Shown: positions 1-5,723 of the stretch, one piece after another
Position numbering within the stretch: the stretch's first letter is position 1
Layout of the letters: every line of letters starts with the position of its first letter
DNA from: Bacteroidetes bacterium ADurb.Bin139
GTDB lineage: Bacteria > Bacteroidota > Bacteroidia > Bacteroidales > UBA932
Length of the DNA: 48,646 nucleotides
Reading direction: 5' to 3'
NCBI GenBank assembly: GCA_002070565.1
Contig: MWDM01000011.1
Span: 1-48,646 of the forward strand
The notes under the pieces: model-generated
Database searches by the model: none
The model's input: only the letters and a program-made list of their open reading frames with translations
What the model was told of the DNA's origin: nothing
Made by a program: the position numbers and the translations under genes

Positions 1-268
1 ATACTTCTAAGTTACTGAAAATCAAGCACTTATCCAAATTATTCAGGCGTTATTTTCCATAATTTTTAACACTTTTTTTGGTCTCTGTTTTATGCCGTTC
101 ATAAGATATCGTAAACCATCCTAAAACGGACTGTTGTTTTGTAAGTAATTGATTATTATTTAAATATTAAAATTTTAACGAACCATTGTGATTAACAATT
201 GTTCAAAAATAAAAGCGTGCTACGTCAAAACATGACGTAGGAACACAAATCAGGGACACACCAAGCAA
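1..268. other. AT-rich gene-free left edge
   Basis: No convincing coding sequence is seen here. The stretch is strongly AT-rich compared with the genes to its right. A perfect 8-bp hairpin, CTACGTCA with a 5-base loop and TGACGTAG, lies at 220-240. A gene may start to the left of the window, but nothing in this stretch shows it. Confidence 0.5.
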
Positions 269-372
269 GAGGTGGAACCTCAGCGCGCCAAAATCGCACC
301 TTAATTTTTAATTTCCTATGAATCAGATATTTATAATTTGATCGTGAAAAATGGCGCGCTGAGGTTCCACCT
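269..372 (+). repeat. Repeat A, copy 1 (104 bp, terminal inverted repeats)
   Basis: The element runs from GAGGTGG to CCACCT. Its ends are near-perfect inverted repeats of about 21 bases (GAGGTGGAACCTCAGCGCGCC). The interior is AT-rich. By eye, the reverse complement of the copy at 3167-3270 matches it at roughly nine bases in ten across the whole length. A third copy at 31124-31227 has the same ends and the same length but a different interior. It encodes nothing. It resembles a MITE or a REP-like palindromic element, but no mobilising enzyme is present in the window. Confidence 0.85.
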
Positions 373-418
373 GCGCTCGTTTAACAGAAAAGCTATGATC
401 ATAAAATTAAACAAAAAC

Positions 419-490
419 GACCGGATTGCCCGTCGCTTTTTGGCATCCGGTCGGTTTGAGTTTGAATTCGGTCGGTTTGGGTTTGAATTC
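419..490. repeat. Hairpin plus two 21-bp tandem repeats
   Basis: An imperfect stem-loop lies at 419-452, with arms GACCGGATTGCC and GGCATCCGGTC. It runs into two 21-base direct repeats at 449-469 and 470-490, each beginning GGTCGGTTTG and ending GAATTC and differing at one position. The short open frame crossing this stretch is a product of the repeats and is not called as a gene. Confidence 0.6.
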
Positions 491-554
491 CGGGAAAATG
501 CACCGGACCAGATGTTTCAATAGTCTCTTTAGTGTGGTAATCTGTAACAAGTAA

Positions 555-631
555 TCTTCAAGGCGGTGCGCCAAACACCTTTGGCGTCTTTGGCGCTTAA
601 TAAAAGGCGCTGCTTCGCAGCACCAATCATT
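555..631 (+). repeat. Repeat C, copy 1 (double hairpin)
   Basis: This copy starts with TCTTCAAGGCGGTGC and ends CACCAATCATT. It holds a long stem (GCGCCAAA with TTTGGCGC, the loop side partly duplicated in this copy) and a short hairpin GCTGCTTCGCAGC. The outer GGTGC and GCACC can also pair. Three more copies lie at 3825, 30563 and 30681. In clusters 1 to 3 a C unit lies directly before a B unit in the same orientation. Confidence 0.75.
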
Positions 632-635
632 CTGT

Positions 636-738
636 GGGGGAGGTGGTAAGTAACAACTTTGTTACAAAAATGCTTAACAAATTGTTTATGTGACATTTAG
701 AGACGTGATACCACTTTTCTCTACTTACCACCCTCCTC
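636..738 (+). repeat. Repeat B, copy 1 (91-bp core 642-732)
   Basis: The core runs from GGTGGTAAGTA to CTACTTACCACC, which are inverted repeats of each other, and is flanked by G-rich and C-rich runs that extend the stem. Just inside the left end is the palindrome GTAACAACTTTGTTAC. A half copy of the A terminus (GAGGTGGAACC, 754-764) follows 21 bases after the core, repeating the B-then-A order seen at 31016-31227. Confidence 0.8.
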
Positions 739-773
739 TCAATTCCGGCCGAAGAGGTGGAACCGGTATCCAG

Positions 774-1454
774 CTACTGCACTGTGGCCTTGATATCTTT
801 GTTCTCGGCCATGACATCTTTATCCTTCAAGTATTCCGGGCTGTATTTTCCCCGGGGAATATCCCTGAAGATATAGTAGTTGGCCTTCCTGGCCGCCACT
901 ATGTGTTCTGTTGTGGCTGTATTGATGGCAGAGGCGGCCAGGGATACCAGTTGAGCCAATGCAGAATTTGAATCCGAACGGACCTGGAGGTCAAGATACA
1001 GTTCACACGTCCTGTCAAAAAGGATTTGGCCGGTGTGCGCCGATTTGATGAAATACCTGAGTGTTGTCTCAATCCCGAAGCCTTTCTTGGCCCAGGTCAG
1101 GATTTCAGAAAACACAACGGCATCGGCGCCGAAGAATTGTTGGAATTGGGTGAGCGGAGCGTCCACAAATAGCTCGGCATCGTAAGCGCTCTCCGCCTTG
1201 AAGACTTCCATGGCCAGCATGGGTGAAATCACGTAGTAACCGGACTCGGCAAGCGGGCGGCTGATGGAGGTGTACAGGTACTCCTTGGCTTCGACATTGG
1301 TTGTGTTGTTGATGGGCGGCATGACCAGGAGGGTGATGGGCTTTTCATCGTACAACTGCGCATACTGGTTGCCCCTGGTGACGTTGCTCAGCATGCCGCA
1401 TGACGAAAGGACGGCTGCCAACGGGATGATAAACAGTGACTTTTTCATGATCAA
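774..1454 (-). CDS. DUF799 / GNA1162-like lipoprotein
   Basis: A 226-residue predicted lipoprotein. The N-terminus has a lysine-rich start, a hydrophobic stretch and the lipobox LSSC, so it is probably anchored to the outer membrane facing the periplasm. The body (for example VMPPINNTTNVEAKEY near residues 44-60 and DAVVFSEILTW near residues 110-120) matches the DUF799 family, known from Neisseria GNA1162. The family is usually encoded with a CsgG-like protein and a DUF4810 lipoprotein, which is exactly the arrangement here. Its start overlaps the end of the upstream DUF4810 gene by 4 bases, so translation is probably coupled. It is the last gene of the operon and is followed at once by repeat cluster 1. 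The molecular role is unknown; an envelope-associated complex with CsgG is inferred from context. Confidence 0.85.
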   Translation of the reverse strand: MIMKKSLFIIPLAAVLSSCGMLSNVTRGNQYAQLYDEKPITLLVMPPINNTTNVEAKEYLYTSISRPLAESGYYVISPMLAMEVFKAESAYDAELFVDAPLTQFQQFFGADAVVFSEILTWAKKGFGIETTLRYFIKSAHTGQILFDRTCELYLDLQVRSDSNSALAQLVSLAASAINTATTEHIVAARKANYYIFRDIPRGKYSPEYLKDKDVMAENKDIKATVQ

Positions 1455-1891
1455 CGGGCTAATTTTTTAAGGAGGGGCAGGATGAACAGTGAGGACTCGG
1501 GATAGTATTCCATCTCTTTATTCAACAGTTCCTGGCCACGTTCAGTGAAAATAGCGGCATAATCCGATCCCTGGAACAGGTTTTTCTGCTTTTTGGTGGC
1601 GTATTCTGTAAAGGTAGCCGCTGTGCCAGGTTGCAGGATGAGATAGCCGTATTCGGCGCAAATGCCCGGGGGCGGTATCTGTCTTGACCCGCCCGGATTC
1701 CTGACCATATCCTCATAGGCATAGATCAGGGCACAGATGGCCTGCGGGGTTTGTGATCTATAATCCTTGTACGTAAGGTGTTCGTAGACAGAGGCATTAT
1801 TTGCCTCACCACCCCAGTAATACAACGGTTTTGTCATGCCGCACGATGTCAGTGCAATCAATGTGACAATACTTGCAAGAAGTCTTTTCAT
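1451..1891 (-). CDS. DUF4810 lipoprotein
   Basis: A 146-residue lipoprotein with signal peptide and lipobox LTSC at about residue 17. The motif YYWGGEANNASVYEHL just after the lipobox, the later region PPPGICAEYGYLI and the repeat-like ATKKQKNLFQGSDYAAIFTERGQ part are typical of DUF4810. The family accompanies CsgG and DUF799 proteins in many Gram-negative bacteria. The gene overlaps both neighbours by 4 bases, so the four genes form a strict operon. The function is not known. The family call is firm from motif and neighbourhood. Confidence 0.85.
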   Translation of the reverse strand: MKRLLASIVTLIALTSCGMTKPLYYWGGEANNASVYEHLTYKDYRSQTPQAICALIYAYEDMVRNPGGSRQIPPPGICAEYGYLILQPGTAATFTEYATKKQKNLFQGSDYAAIFTERGQELLNKEMEYYPESSLFILPLLKKLAR

Positions 1892-2244
1892 AGTTCTATG
1901 ATATGGTGTTCAGACGCTGACAGGAACAGTTTTTTGGCGAAGATTTCAGTCCCCTCAACCAGGACTTTCACGTTGTAAGTGCCTGGCTTGATGCGGATGG
2001 TGTTGTTTGCCGTTTCTTTTATCTTCCGGTCAGCCTTGTATGCCTTGTCCTTCACGGTGCTTATTTCATAAGAACTCTCCTCTATGATCACGGTAATGTC
2101 CATGGCTTTGGCCGAGGTGAAAGAAATGCCGGCTACGTCTGATTTCCCGGAAGTGACGGAATAGGTGCCCACACCGCAGTCGTTCAGTAATAAGGTGGAT
2201 GTCAGGGCAATCATTATGGAAAATAGTGTCTTTTTCATGGTCAT
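1888..2244 (-). CDS. Small lipoprotein of the CsgG operon, unknown function
   Basis: A 118-residue protein with an N-terminal signal sequence and a probable lipobox around LLNDC near residue 23. The -1 residue, Asp, is unusual for a lipobox, so lipidation is uncertain. The mature part is predicted to be mostly beta strand, with a charged segment (KDKAYKADRKIKE) and the stretch TIRIKPGTYNVKVLVEGTEIF, which resembles PEGA-like or carboxypeptidase-regulatory beta-sandwich modules. I do not recognise a named family. It lies between CsgG and DUF4810 with 4-base overlaps on both sides, so it probably belongs to the same envelope complex. The presence of a fourth small member is the lineage-specific part of this operon. 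Confidence 0.75.
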   Translation of the reverse strand: MTMKKTLFSIMIALTSTLLLNDCGVGTYSVTSGKSDVAGISFTSAKAMDITVIIEESSYEISTVKDKAYKADRKIKETANNTIRIKPGTYNVKVLVEGTEIFAKKLFLSASEHHIIEL

Positions 2245-3122
2245 TTGTCCGAGATGTAGTAATTGGATAGTATTTCCGTATCGAGCGCCTGACCTTCATA
2301 CGTACAGAAGGATATCTCAGTTTCCGGGGTGTCTCCAATGGTCTGCAGGATGGTCACCTTGCCCACTTTGGTTCCGGGGAGCTCTACGTCCAGACCGGTT
2401 TGAGGATTGTTCACGATCTTCCCTCTTTTGTAAACTATGAAGGAATCGCCGGCCGACAGTCCCTGTGATGCCCCGCCGGATATGACGTAAGAATCGTCGT
2501 CCACCGAAAGGATGTATGACCTCCAGGGCTTGTCCATGCATTTGTTGATGATGCTTTCAACCAGCTGGCTCAAGGCCGCTGATATGGCCTTGTCGCTGAG
2601 CGTGGCATCAAATCCCGAGGTTCCTCCCAGGCCGAGGGTCTGTTTGGAGGTTGTCTCGGCATACCCTTTCGCCTCGTCGGAATAGATGATCAGGCCGGTG
2701 GCGGCCTCGACCAGGCGGATGCTCACCCCGGCTTCCACAGTCTGCGTCTTGGTGGAAGAAAAGACTTTCTGCTGTCCTTCGGCCTTGCGTCCATATTCGG
2801 TGATGGAGCCAAGGATGATGTAATCGGCGCCGATCTTTCGCATGGCGTCCCCGGCCTCGGCAACAAGGATGTCAAGATCTTCCCTTTCCAGGAGGATGAA
2901 TTTTCCGCTCGCTGCCAGTTTCGAAGAAAGGATGTCCAGCGCCTGTTTGCGCATGGGGTCATTTTCCTTATCGTAGAAGAGGCCTTTGGCGTACTGTGTT
3001 TCATTGGAGAAGCGGCCGATGGCCACTTTACGCTTGATAGTCTTTTCGCTTTGCGCCGACACCGGAAGCGCCACCAGCACAGCCAATAACGCCGGCAATA
3101 AAAATGTGAGGGTTCTTCTCAT
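2241..3122 (-). CDS. CsgG/HfaB-family protein
   Basis: A 293-residue secreted protein with a signal peptide ending near VSAQS at residue 24. The segment KVAIGRFSNETQYAKG followed by DILSSKLAASGKFILLEREDLD is the hallmark of the CsgG superfamily, which includes outer-membrane secretion channels for curli and related periplasmic lipoproteins. Further support comes from YIILGSITEYG and a conserved RLVEAATGLIIYSDEAKG segment. It lacks the lipobox cysteine of true CsgG, and no curli subunit genes are nearby, so it is unlikely to be a curli channel. It is first in a four-gene operon with three small lipoproteins. The promoter should lie in the 44 bases between this start and repeat A copy 2; TACTTTTA at 3146-3153 (minus strand) is a weak -7 candidate. 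Confidence 0.85.
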   Translation of the reverse strand: MRRTLTFLLPALLAVLVALPVSAQSEKTIKRKVAIGRFSNETQYAKGLFYDKENDPMRKQALDILSSKLAASGKFILLEREDLDILVAEAGDAMRKIGADYIILGSITEYGRKAEGQQKVFSSTKTQTVEAGVSIRLVEAATGLIIYSDEAKGYAETTSKQTLGLGGTSGFDATLSDKAISAALSQLVESIINKCMDKPWRSYILSVDDDSYVISGGASQGLSAGDSFIVYKRGKIVNNPQTGLDVELPGTKVGKVTILQTIGDTPETEISFCTYEGQALDTEILSNYYISDK

Positions 3123-3166
3123 GATACTATTGTGTTATTACGAGGTAAAAGTAACACAAAAAAGAA

Positions 3167-3270
3167 GAGGTGGAACCTCAGCGCGCCACTTTTCACGATA
3201 AAATTGCAAATATCTGATTCACAGGAAATTAAAAATTAAGGCGCGATTTTGGCGCGCTGAGGTTCCACCT
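3167..3270 (-). repeat. Repeat A, copy 2 (inverted relative to copy 1)
   Basis: This copy is 104 bp long, with the same termini as copy 1 and an interior that matches copy 1 only when read on the other strand. It sits directly upstream of the CsgG gene. Copies 1 and 2 therefore bracket the lipoprotein operon as inverted repeats about 2.8 kb apart. Confidence 0.85.
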
Positions 3271-3373
3271 CCGCACGTTCCTCCGCACGTTCCTGCGCAC
3301 GTTTTTTGCTCCACCTGTTCCACCTCCGCACGTTTTTTGCTCCACCTGTTCCACCTGCGCACGTTTTTTGCTC
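3271..3373. repeat. Tandem repeat grown from the end of repeat A
   Basis: The first part is a 12-base unit (CCGCACGTTCCT) repeated with small changes. The rest is a 31-base unit beginning GCGCACGTTTTTTGCTCC and ending TTCCACCT, present about two and a half times. Each unit contains CCACCT, the terminal sequence of repeat A, so the array looks like slippage that started at the edge of copy 2. Confidence 0.75.
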
Positions 3374-3415
3374 ACAGCAGCAACGGCTGAACCATCAACT
3401 AACATCTATTACATC

Positions 3416-3817
3416 ATGAGCGACTTTGACATAACCACCCGCACATCTTCCCCCCGCATAGACCGGCTCGGGGCAGGTGAGATCTTTGTCTTTGGCAGCA
3501 ACCTTTCCGGAGCCCACGGCGGTGGCGCCGCCTTGCTGGCAGTGAACAAATTCGGAGCCGTATGGGGCCAGGGTGTCGGCCTTCAGGGGCAGTCATACGC
3601 CATTCCCACCATGCACGGCGGCCCCAATGCCATCAAACCCTACGTGGACGAGTTCATCGATTTCGCCAGACTCCACCCCGAACTCACTTTCCTGGTCACC
3701 GAGATCGGTTGCGGCATTGCCGGCTTCACCCCCGCCCAGATCGCTCCCCTTTTCGCCTCGGCCAAAGACATCCCCAACATCCACCTCCCCGCCCGCTTCT
3801 GGGCAGAGCTGCTATAA
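3416..3817 (+). CDS. Macro-domain-like protein, A1S_2505-type
   Basis: A protein of about 133 residues starting at the ATG at 3416; an in-frame ATG at 3368 exists but lies in the tandem repeat tail and adds no recognisable sequence. The pattern GEIFVFGSNLSGAHGGGAAL near the N-terminus, a KFGA segment, and TEIGCGIAGF near residue 95 resemble the glycine-rich ADP-ribose-binding loops of macro domains, and similar short proteins are annotated as A1S_2505-like in phages and bacteria. Binding of ADP-ribose or a related nucleotide is inferred from that resemblance. It stands alone between repeat clusters, with no partner gene visible next to it. Confidence 0.65.
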   Translation: MSDFDITTRTSSPRIDRLGAGEIFVFGSNLSGAHGGGAALLAVNKFGAVWGQGVGLQGQSYAIPTMHGGPNAIKPYVDEFIDFARLHPELTFLVTEIGCGIAGFTPAQIAPLFASAKDIPNIHLPARFWAELL

Positions 3818-3824
3818 CAGGAGG

Positions 3825-3892
3825 CTTTCAAAGGCGGTGCACCAAAGGCTTTTGGTGCATAATTAAGGCGCTGCTCCGCAGCACCAATCATT
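3825..3892 (+). repeat. Repeat C, copy 2 (compensated stem)
   Basis: This copy has the same layout as copy 1, but the long stem reads GCACCAAA with TTTGGTGC where the other copies have GCGCC and GGCGC. Both arms changed together, so pairing is kept. The short hairpin is GCTGCTCCGCAGC. It begins 7 bases after the macro-like gene stops and runs into repeat B. Confidence 0.75.
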
Positions 3893-3909
3893 GTCCCCGG
3901 CTGCTTTGT

Positions 3910-4006
3910 GGGAGGTGGTAAGTGATGGTTTTGTGCAAAAACCATTAACCAACTATTATTGTGTGTGTTATGGATGTGAACGCCATTTTGACAACTTACC
4001 ACCGCC
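3910..4006 (+). repeat. Repeat B, copy 2 (core 3914-4003)
   Basis: The core is 90 bp, from GGTGGTAAGTG to ACTTACCACC. The inner palindrome is diverged (GTGATGGTTTTGTGCAAAAA). It is separated from copy 3 by a 28-base spacer that is itself C-rich at the left and G-rich at the right. Confidence 0.75.
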
Positions 4007-4027
4007 CTGGATTTCAGCGATTTTGCA

Positions 4028-4128
4028 GGGAGGTGGTAAGTAACAACTATGTTATAAAGTCACACAACGTACTGTTTACGTGCGCATTAGAAGCGCGTTC
4101 GTGTTTTTTACGACTTACCACCTCCCCC
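4028..4128 (+). repeat. Repeat B, copy 3 (core 4032-4122)
   Basis: The core is exactly 91 bp, from GGTGGTAAGTA to ACTTACCACC, with the middle ACTGTTTACGTGCGCATTAG resembling the copies at 30897 and 47391. A 39-base spacer leads to the truncated copy at 4155. Confidence 0.8.
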
Positions 4129-4154
4129 GGTTTTTGTGGTTTTCTGGTGATTTC

Positions 4155-4170
4155 GGGGGGAGGTGGTACC
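4155..4170 (+). repeat. Repeat B, truncated left end
   Basis: Only the G-run and GAGGTGGTACC remain, at the 39-base spacing expected for the next B unit. Unrelated AT-rich DNA upstream of the HigA-type gene follows, so the element was broken here. Confidence 0.6.
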
Positions 4171-4216
4171 TGTTTGATTTTTTACAATTATTATTCGTCT
4201 GGTGTAATATATTCCT

Positions 4217-4224
4217 TACATTTA
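4217..4224 (+). promoter_or_regulatory. Putative -7 element of the HigA-type gene
   Basis: TACATTTA is one base off the Bacteroidota TAnnTTTG element, with TTCG 19 bases upstream as a weak -33. It ends 4 bases before the ATG at 4229, which would make the transcript nearly leaderless. Confidence 0.4.
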
Positions 4225-4228
4225 TTCA

Positions 4229-4540
4229 ATGAGACCGAAAATTGATAAGTCAAAGATTGCTAAACTTTCTACGGCAAACGAAATGCTGAATGAAAAGTAT
4301 GGCAAGACAGGAACTCCTGTCAGAGATGCCTTCGAAGCAAGAGCAAAAGCATGGTACTACGCGGAAGTATTGAAGGAAGCACGTAAGGTTGCAGGTATGA
4401 CGCAACAGAACCTTGCAGATAGGATCGGCAAAAAGCGAGAATATATTGCTTCCCTCGAAAAAGGTGAGACAGATATGCAACTCTCCACTTTCATATTGAT
4501 ATCCGAGGCCGTAGGACTTAAGATTGCGTTAACTTGCTGA
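4229..4540 (+). CDS. Orphan HigA-type XRE-family antitoxin or regulator
   Basis: A 103-residue protein with an HTH of the XRE/Cro type at about residues 50-100 (LKEARKVAGMTQQNLADRIG, KKREYIASLEKGETD, LSTFILISEAVGLKI). The N-terminal part (STANEMLNEKYGKTGTPVRDAFEARAKAW, described here by position 15-43) is the extension usual in Bacteroidota HigA-like antitoxins whose genes follow a HigB/RelE toxin gene. No toxin gene is present on either side: the upstream 70 bases are non-coding and end in a truncated repeat B, and the downstream stretch is repeats. It may be an antitoxin left after toxin loss, or a free-standing regulator. Confidence 0.75.
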   Translation: MRPKIDKSKIAKLSTANEMLNEKYGKTGTPVRDAFEARAKAWYYAEVLKEARKVAGMTQQNLADRIGKKREYIASLEKGETDMQLSTFILISEAVGLKIALTC

Positions 4541-4551
4541 CACTAACAGGT

Positions 4552-4649
4552 AGAACCACTTGCGCCCTGCGCGCAGGCTGCTACGCAGAGAACGAGCAAG
4601 GCGACGGCAAACCTAAAGAACCACTTGCGCCCTGCGCGCAGGCTGCTAC
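4552..4649. repeat. Pair of 33-base direct repeats
   Basis: Two identical copies lie at 4552-4584 and 4617-4649, separated by 32 bases. Each starts AGAACCACTTGCGCC, ends GGCTGCTAC and contains the palindrome CTGCGCGCAG. CAGGTAG before the first copy and CTACCTG at the end of the second form an outer inverted repeat. With only two copies and no cas genes this is not called a CRISPR. Confidence 0.7.
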
Positions 4650-4707
4650 CTGTGCACTGCAGGCCTGCATGTTACGCTTTGCCTTGCAGAATACCTGAAT
4701 CTGGGTA

Positions 4708-4738
4708 TTTACAGGCCTGCCTCCTGTGCCTATCTTTG
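4708..4738 (+). promoter_or_regulatory. Promoter of the ZIP transporter gene
   Basis: TTTA at 4708-4711, a 19-base spacer and TATCTTTG at 4731-4738 match the Bacteroidota -33/-7 promoter closely. The ATG at 4768 follows 29 bases after the -7 element. Confidence 0.65.
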
Positions 4739-4767
4739 CAACTTGCAAGATTTTCTGTGCTGCGCTT

Positions 4768-5571
4768 ATGGATTCGAAAATACTTCTCCCCTTTTTATTA
4801 TCGCTCTTTGCCGGTCTGGCAACACTCATAGGCTTTGCCATCACCTTCATAGCCAAACGCACCAACCGCAAACTCTTATCCTATGCCCTGGGACTTTCCG
4901 CCGGGGTCATGATCTATGTGGCTTTTGTCGAAATTTTTGCCGAGGCGCGCTCCATTCTCACCGCCTGTATGGAGCCTCGGAAAGGCCTGCTGATGGCTGT
5001 CATCTTCTTTTTTGCAGGCATGGGCATCATTGCCCTGATTGACCGGTTTGTTCCTTTGTTCGGCAATCCTCACGAAGCTCACTCCGTAGAGGAGATGGCA
5101 AAAAAGGGCCATACAAAACCCAAACTCATGAAAATGGGGGTCATGACGGCCGTAGCCATTGCCGTACACAACTTTCCCGAAGGAATTGCCACTTTCATTG
5201 CAGCCATTGATAATCCTGCGCTTGGAATCTCCATTGCCACAGCCGTCGCCATCCACAACATCCCGGAAGGAATTGCCGTTTCCATCCCCATTTTCTATGC
5301 CACCGGAAGCCGCAAAAAAGCCTTCGGCTTCACCCTTATTTCGGGACTTGCCGAGCCCCTGGGCGCCTTGATCACCTACCTCATCCTGATGCCCTTCCTT
5401 ACCCCTGTTGTCATGGGGTGCGTTTTTGCAGTGGTCGCAGGCATCATGGTATACATCTCTGTGGACGAGCTTCTGCCGGGTGCCCACGAATACGGCGAAC
5501 ACCACGTAGCCATCTACGGGCTCATCTCGGGCATGGCAATCATGGCCATCAGCCTGATCCTGTTCGCATAG
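4768..5571 (+). CDS. zupT: ZIP-family metal transporter (ZupT type)
   Basis: A 267-residue inner-membrane protein predicted to import zinc and other divalent metals. Eight hydrophobic segments can be seen. Segment 4 carries HNFPEGIATF and segment 5 HNIPEGIAVS, the paired His/Glu metal-binding motifs of the ZIP family, and the chain ends with a short hydrophobic helix. The loop between segments 3 and 4 carries a few histidines and charged residues (NPHEAHSVEEMAKKGH). I use the ATG at 4768, since the extension back to 4726 is not membrane-like and overlaps the promoter. It is monocistronic, followed by a strong hairpin at 5624-5656. No Zur box was recognised. Confidence 0.93.
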   Translation: MDSKILLPFLLSLFAGLATLIGFAITFIAKRTNRKLLSYALGLSAGVMIYVAFVEIFAEARSILTACMEPRKGLLMAVIFFFAGMGIIALIDRFVPLFGNPHEAHSVEEMAKKGHTKPKLMKMGVMTAVAIAVHNFPEGIATFIAAIDNPALGISIATAVAIHNIPEGIAVSIPIFYATGSRKKAFGFTLISGLAEPLGALITYLILMPFLTPVVMGCVFAVVAGIMVYISVDELLPGAHEYGEHHVAIYGLISGMAIMAISLILFA

Positions 5572-5579
5572 GCAGCGGG

Positions 5580-5700
5580 AGTGCCGCGCACTTTTCATCC
5601 ATCCTGCTGGCTATCAGCAACATAACAAAACAGCTCTCCGGGAGAGCTGTTTTGTTAACCAATTACTAAACAGCGCAATACATCAAAAGTGCGCGGCACT
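5580..5700. repeat. Nested inverted repeats between zupT and the hemerythrin regulator
   Basis: Outer arms AGTGCCGCGCACTTTT (5580-5595) and its exact complement at 5685-5700 enclose about 90 bases, including the inner hairpin at 5624-5656. The right outer arm ends 10 bases before the -7 element of the next gene, so a long-range structure could connect termination of zupT with the promoter of the regulator. Confidence 0.7.
5624..5656. terminator. Bidirectional intrinsic terminator
   Basis: A perfect 16-base inverted repeat (AACAAAACAGCTCTCC, one central base, complement) starts 53 bases after the zupT stop. The stem has A-rich and T-rich outer parts on both strands, so it can act in either direction. 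No long U tract follows beyond TGTTTTGTT. Confidence 0.7.
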
Positions 5701-5710
5701 ATTTTTTTCT

Positions 5711-5718
5711 TATCTTTA
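5711..5718 (+). promoter_or_regulatory. Putative -7 element of the hemerythrin-LuxR gene
   Basis: TATCTTTA ends 5 bases before the ATG at 5724. If used, the transcript would have almost no leader. No clear -33 TTTG is present at the usual distance. Confidence 0.4.
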
Positions 5719-5723
5719 CAATC

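Noticed and set aside
338..523. 61-codon open frame at the left edge
   Set aside because: It begins in repeat A and consists of the hairpin and 21-base tandem repeat; the protein is a low-complexity phenylalanine/glutamate repeat.
3167..3373. Promoter for the macro-like gene in the tandem repeats
   Set aside because: No TAnnTTTG element is present between 3271 and 3416; the T-runs belong to the repeat unit.
4552..4649. CRISPR array
   Set aside because: Only two repeats and one gap are present, no leader or cas gene is visible, and the repeat is strongly self-complementary like the other intergenic repeats.
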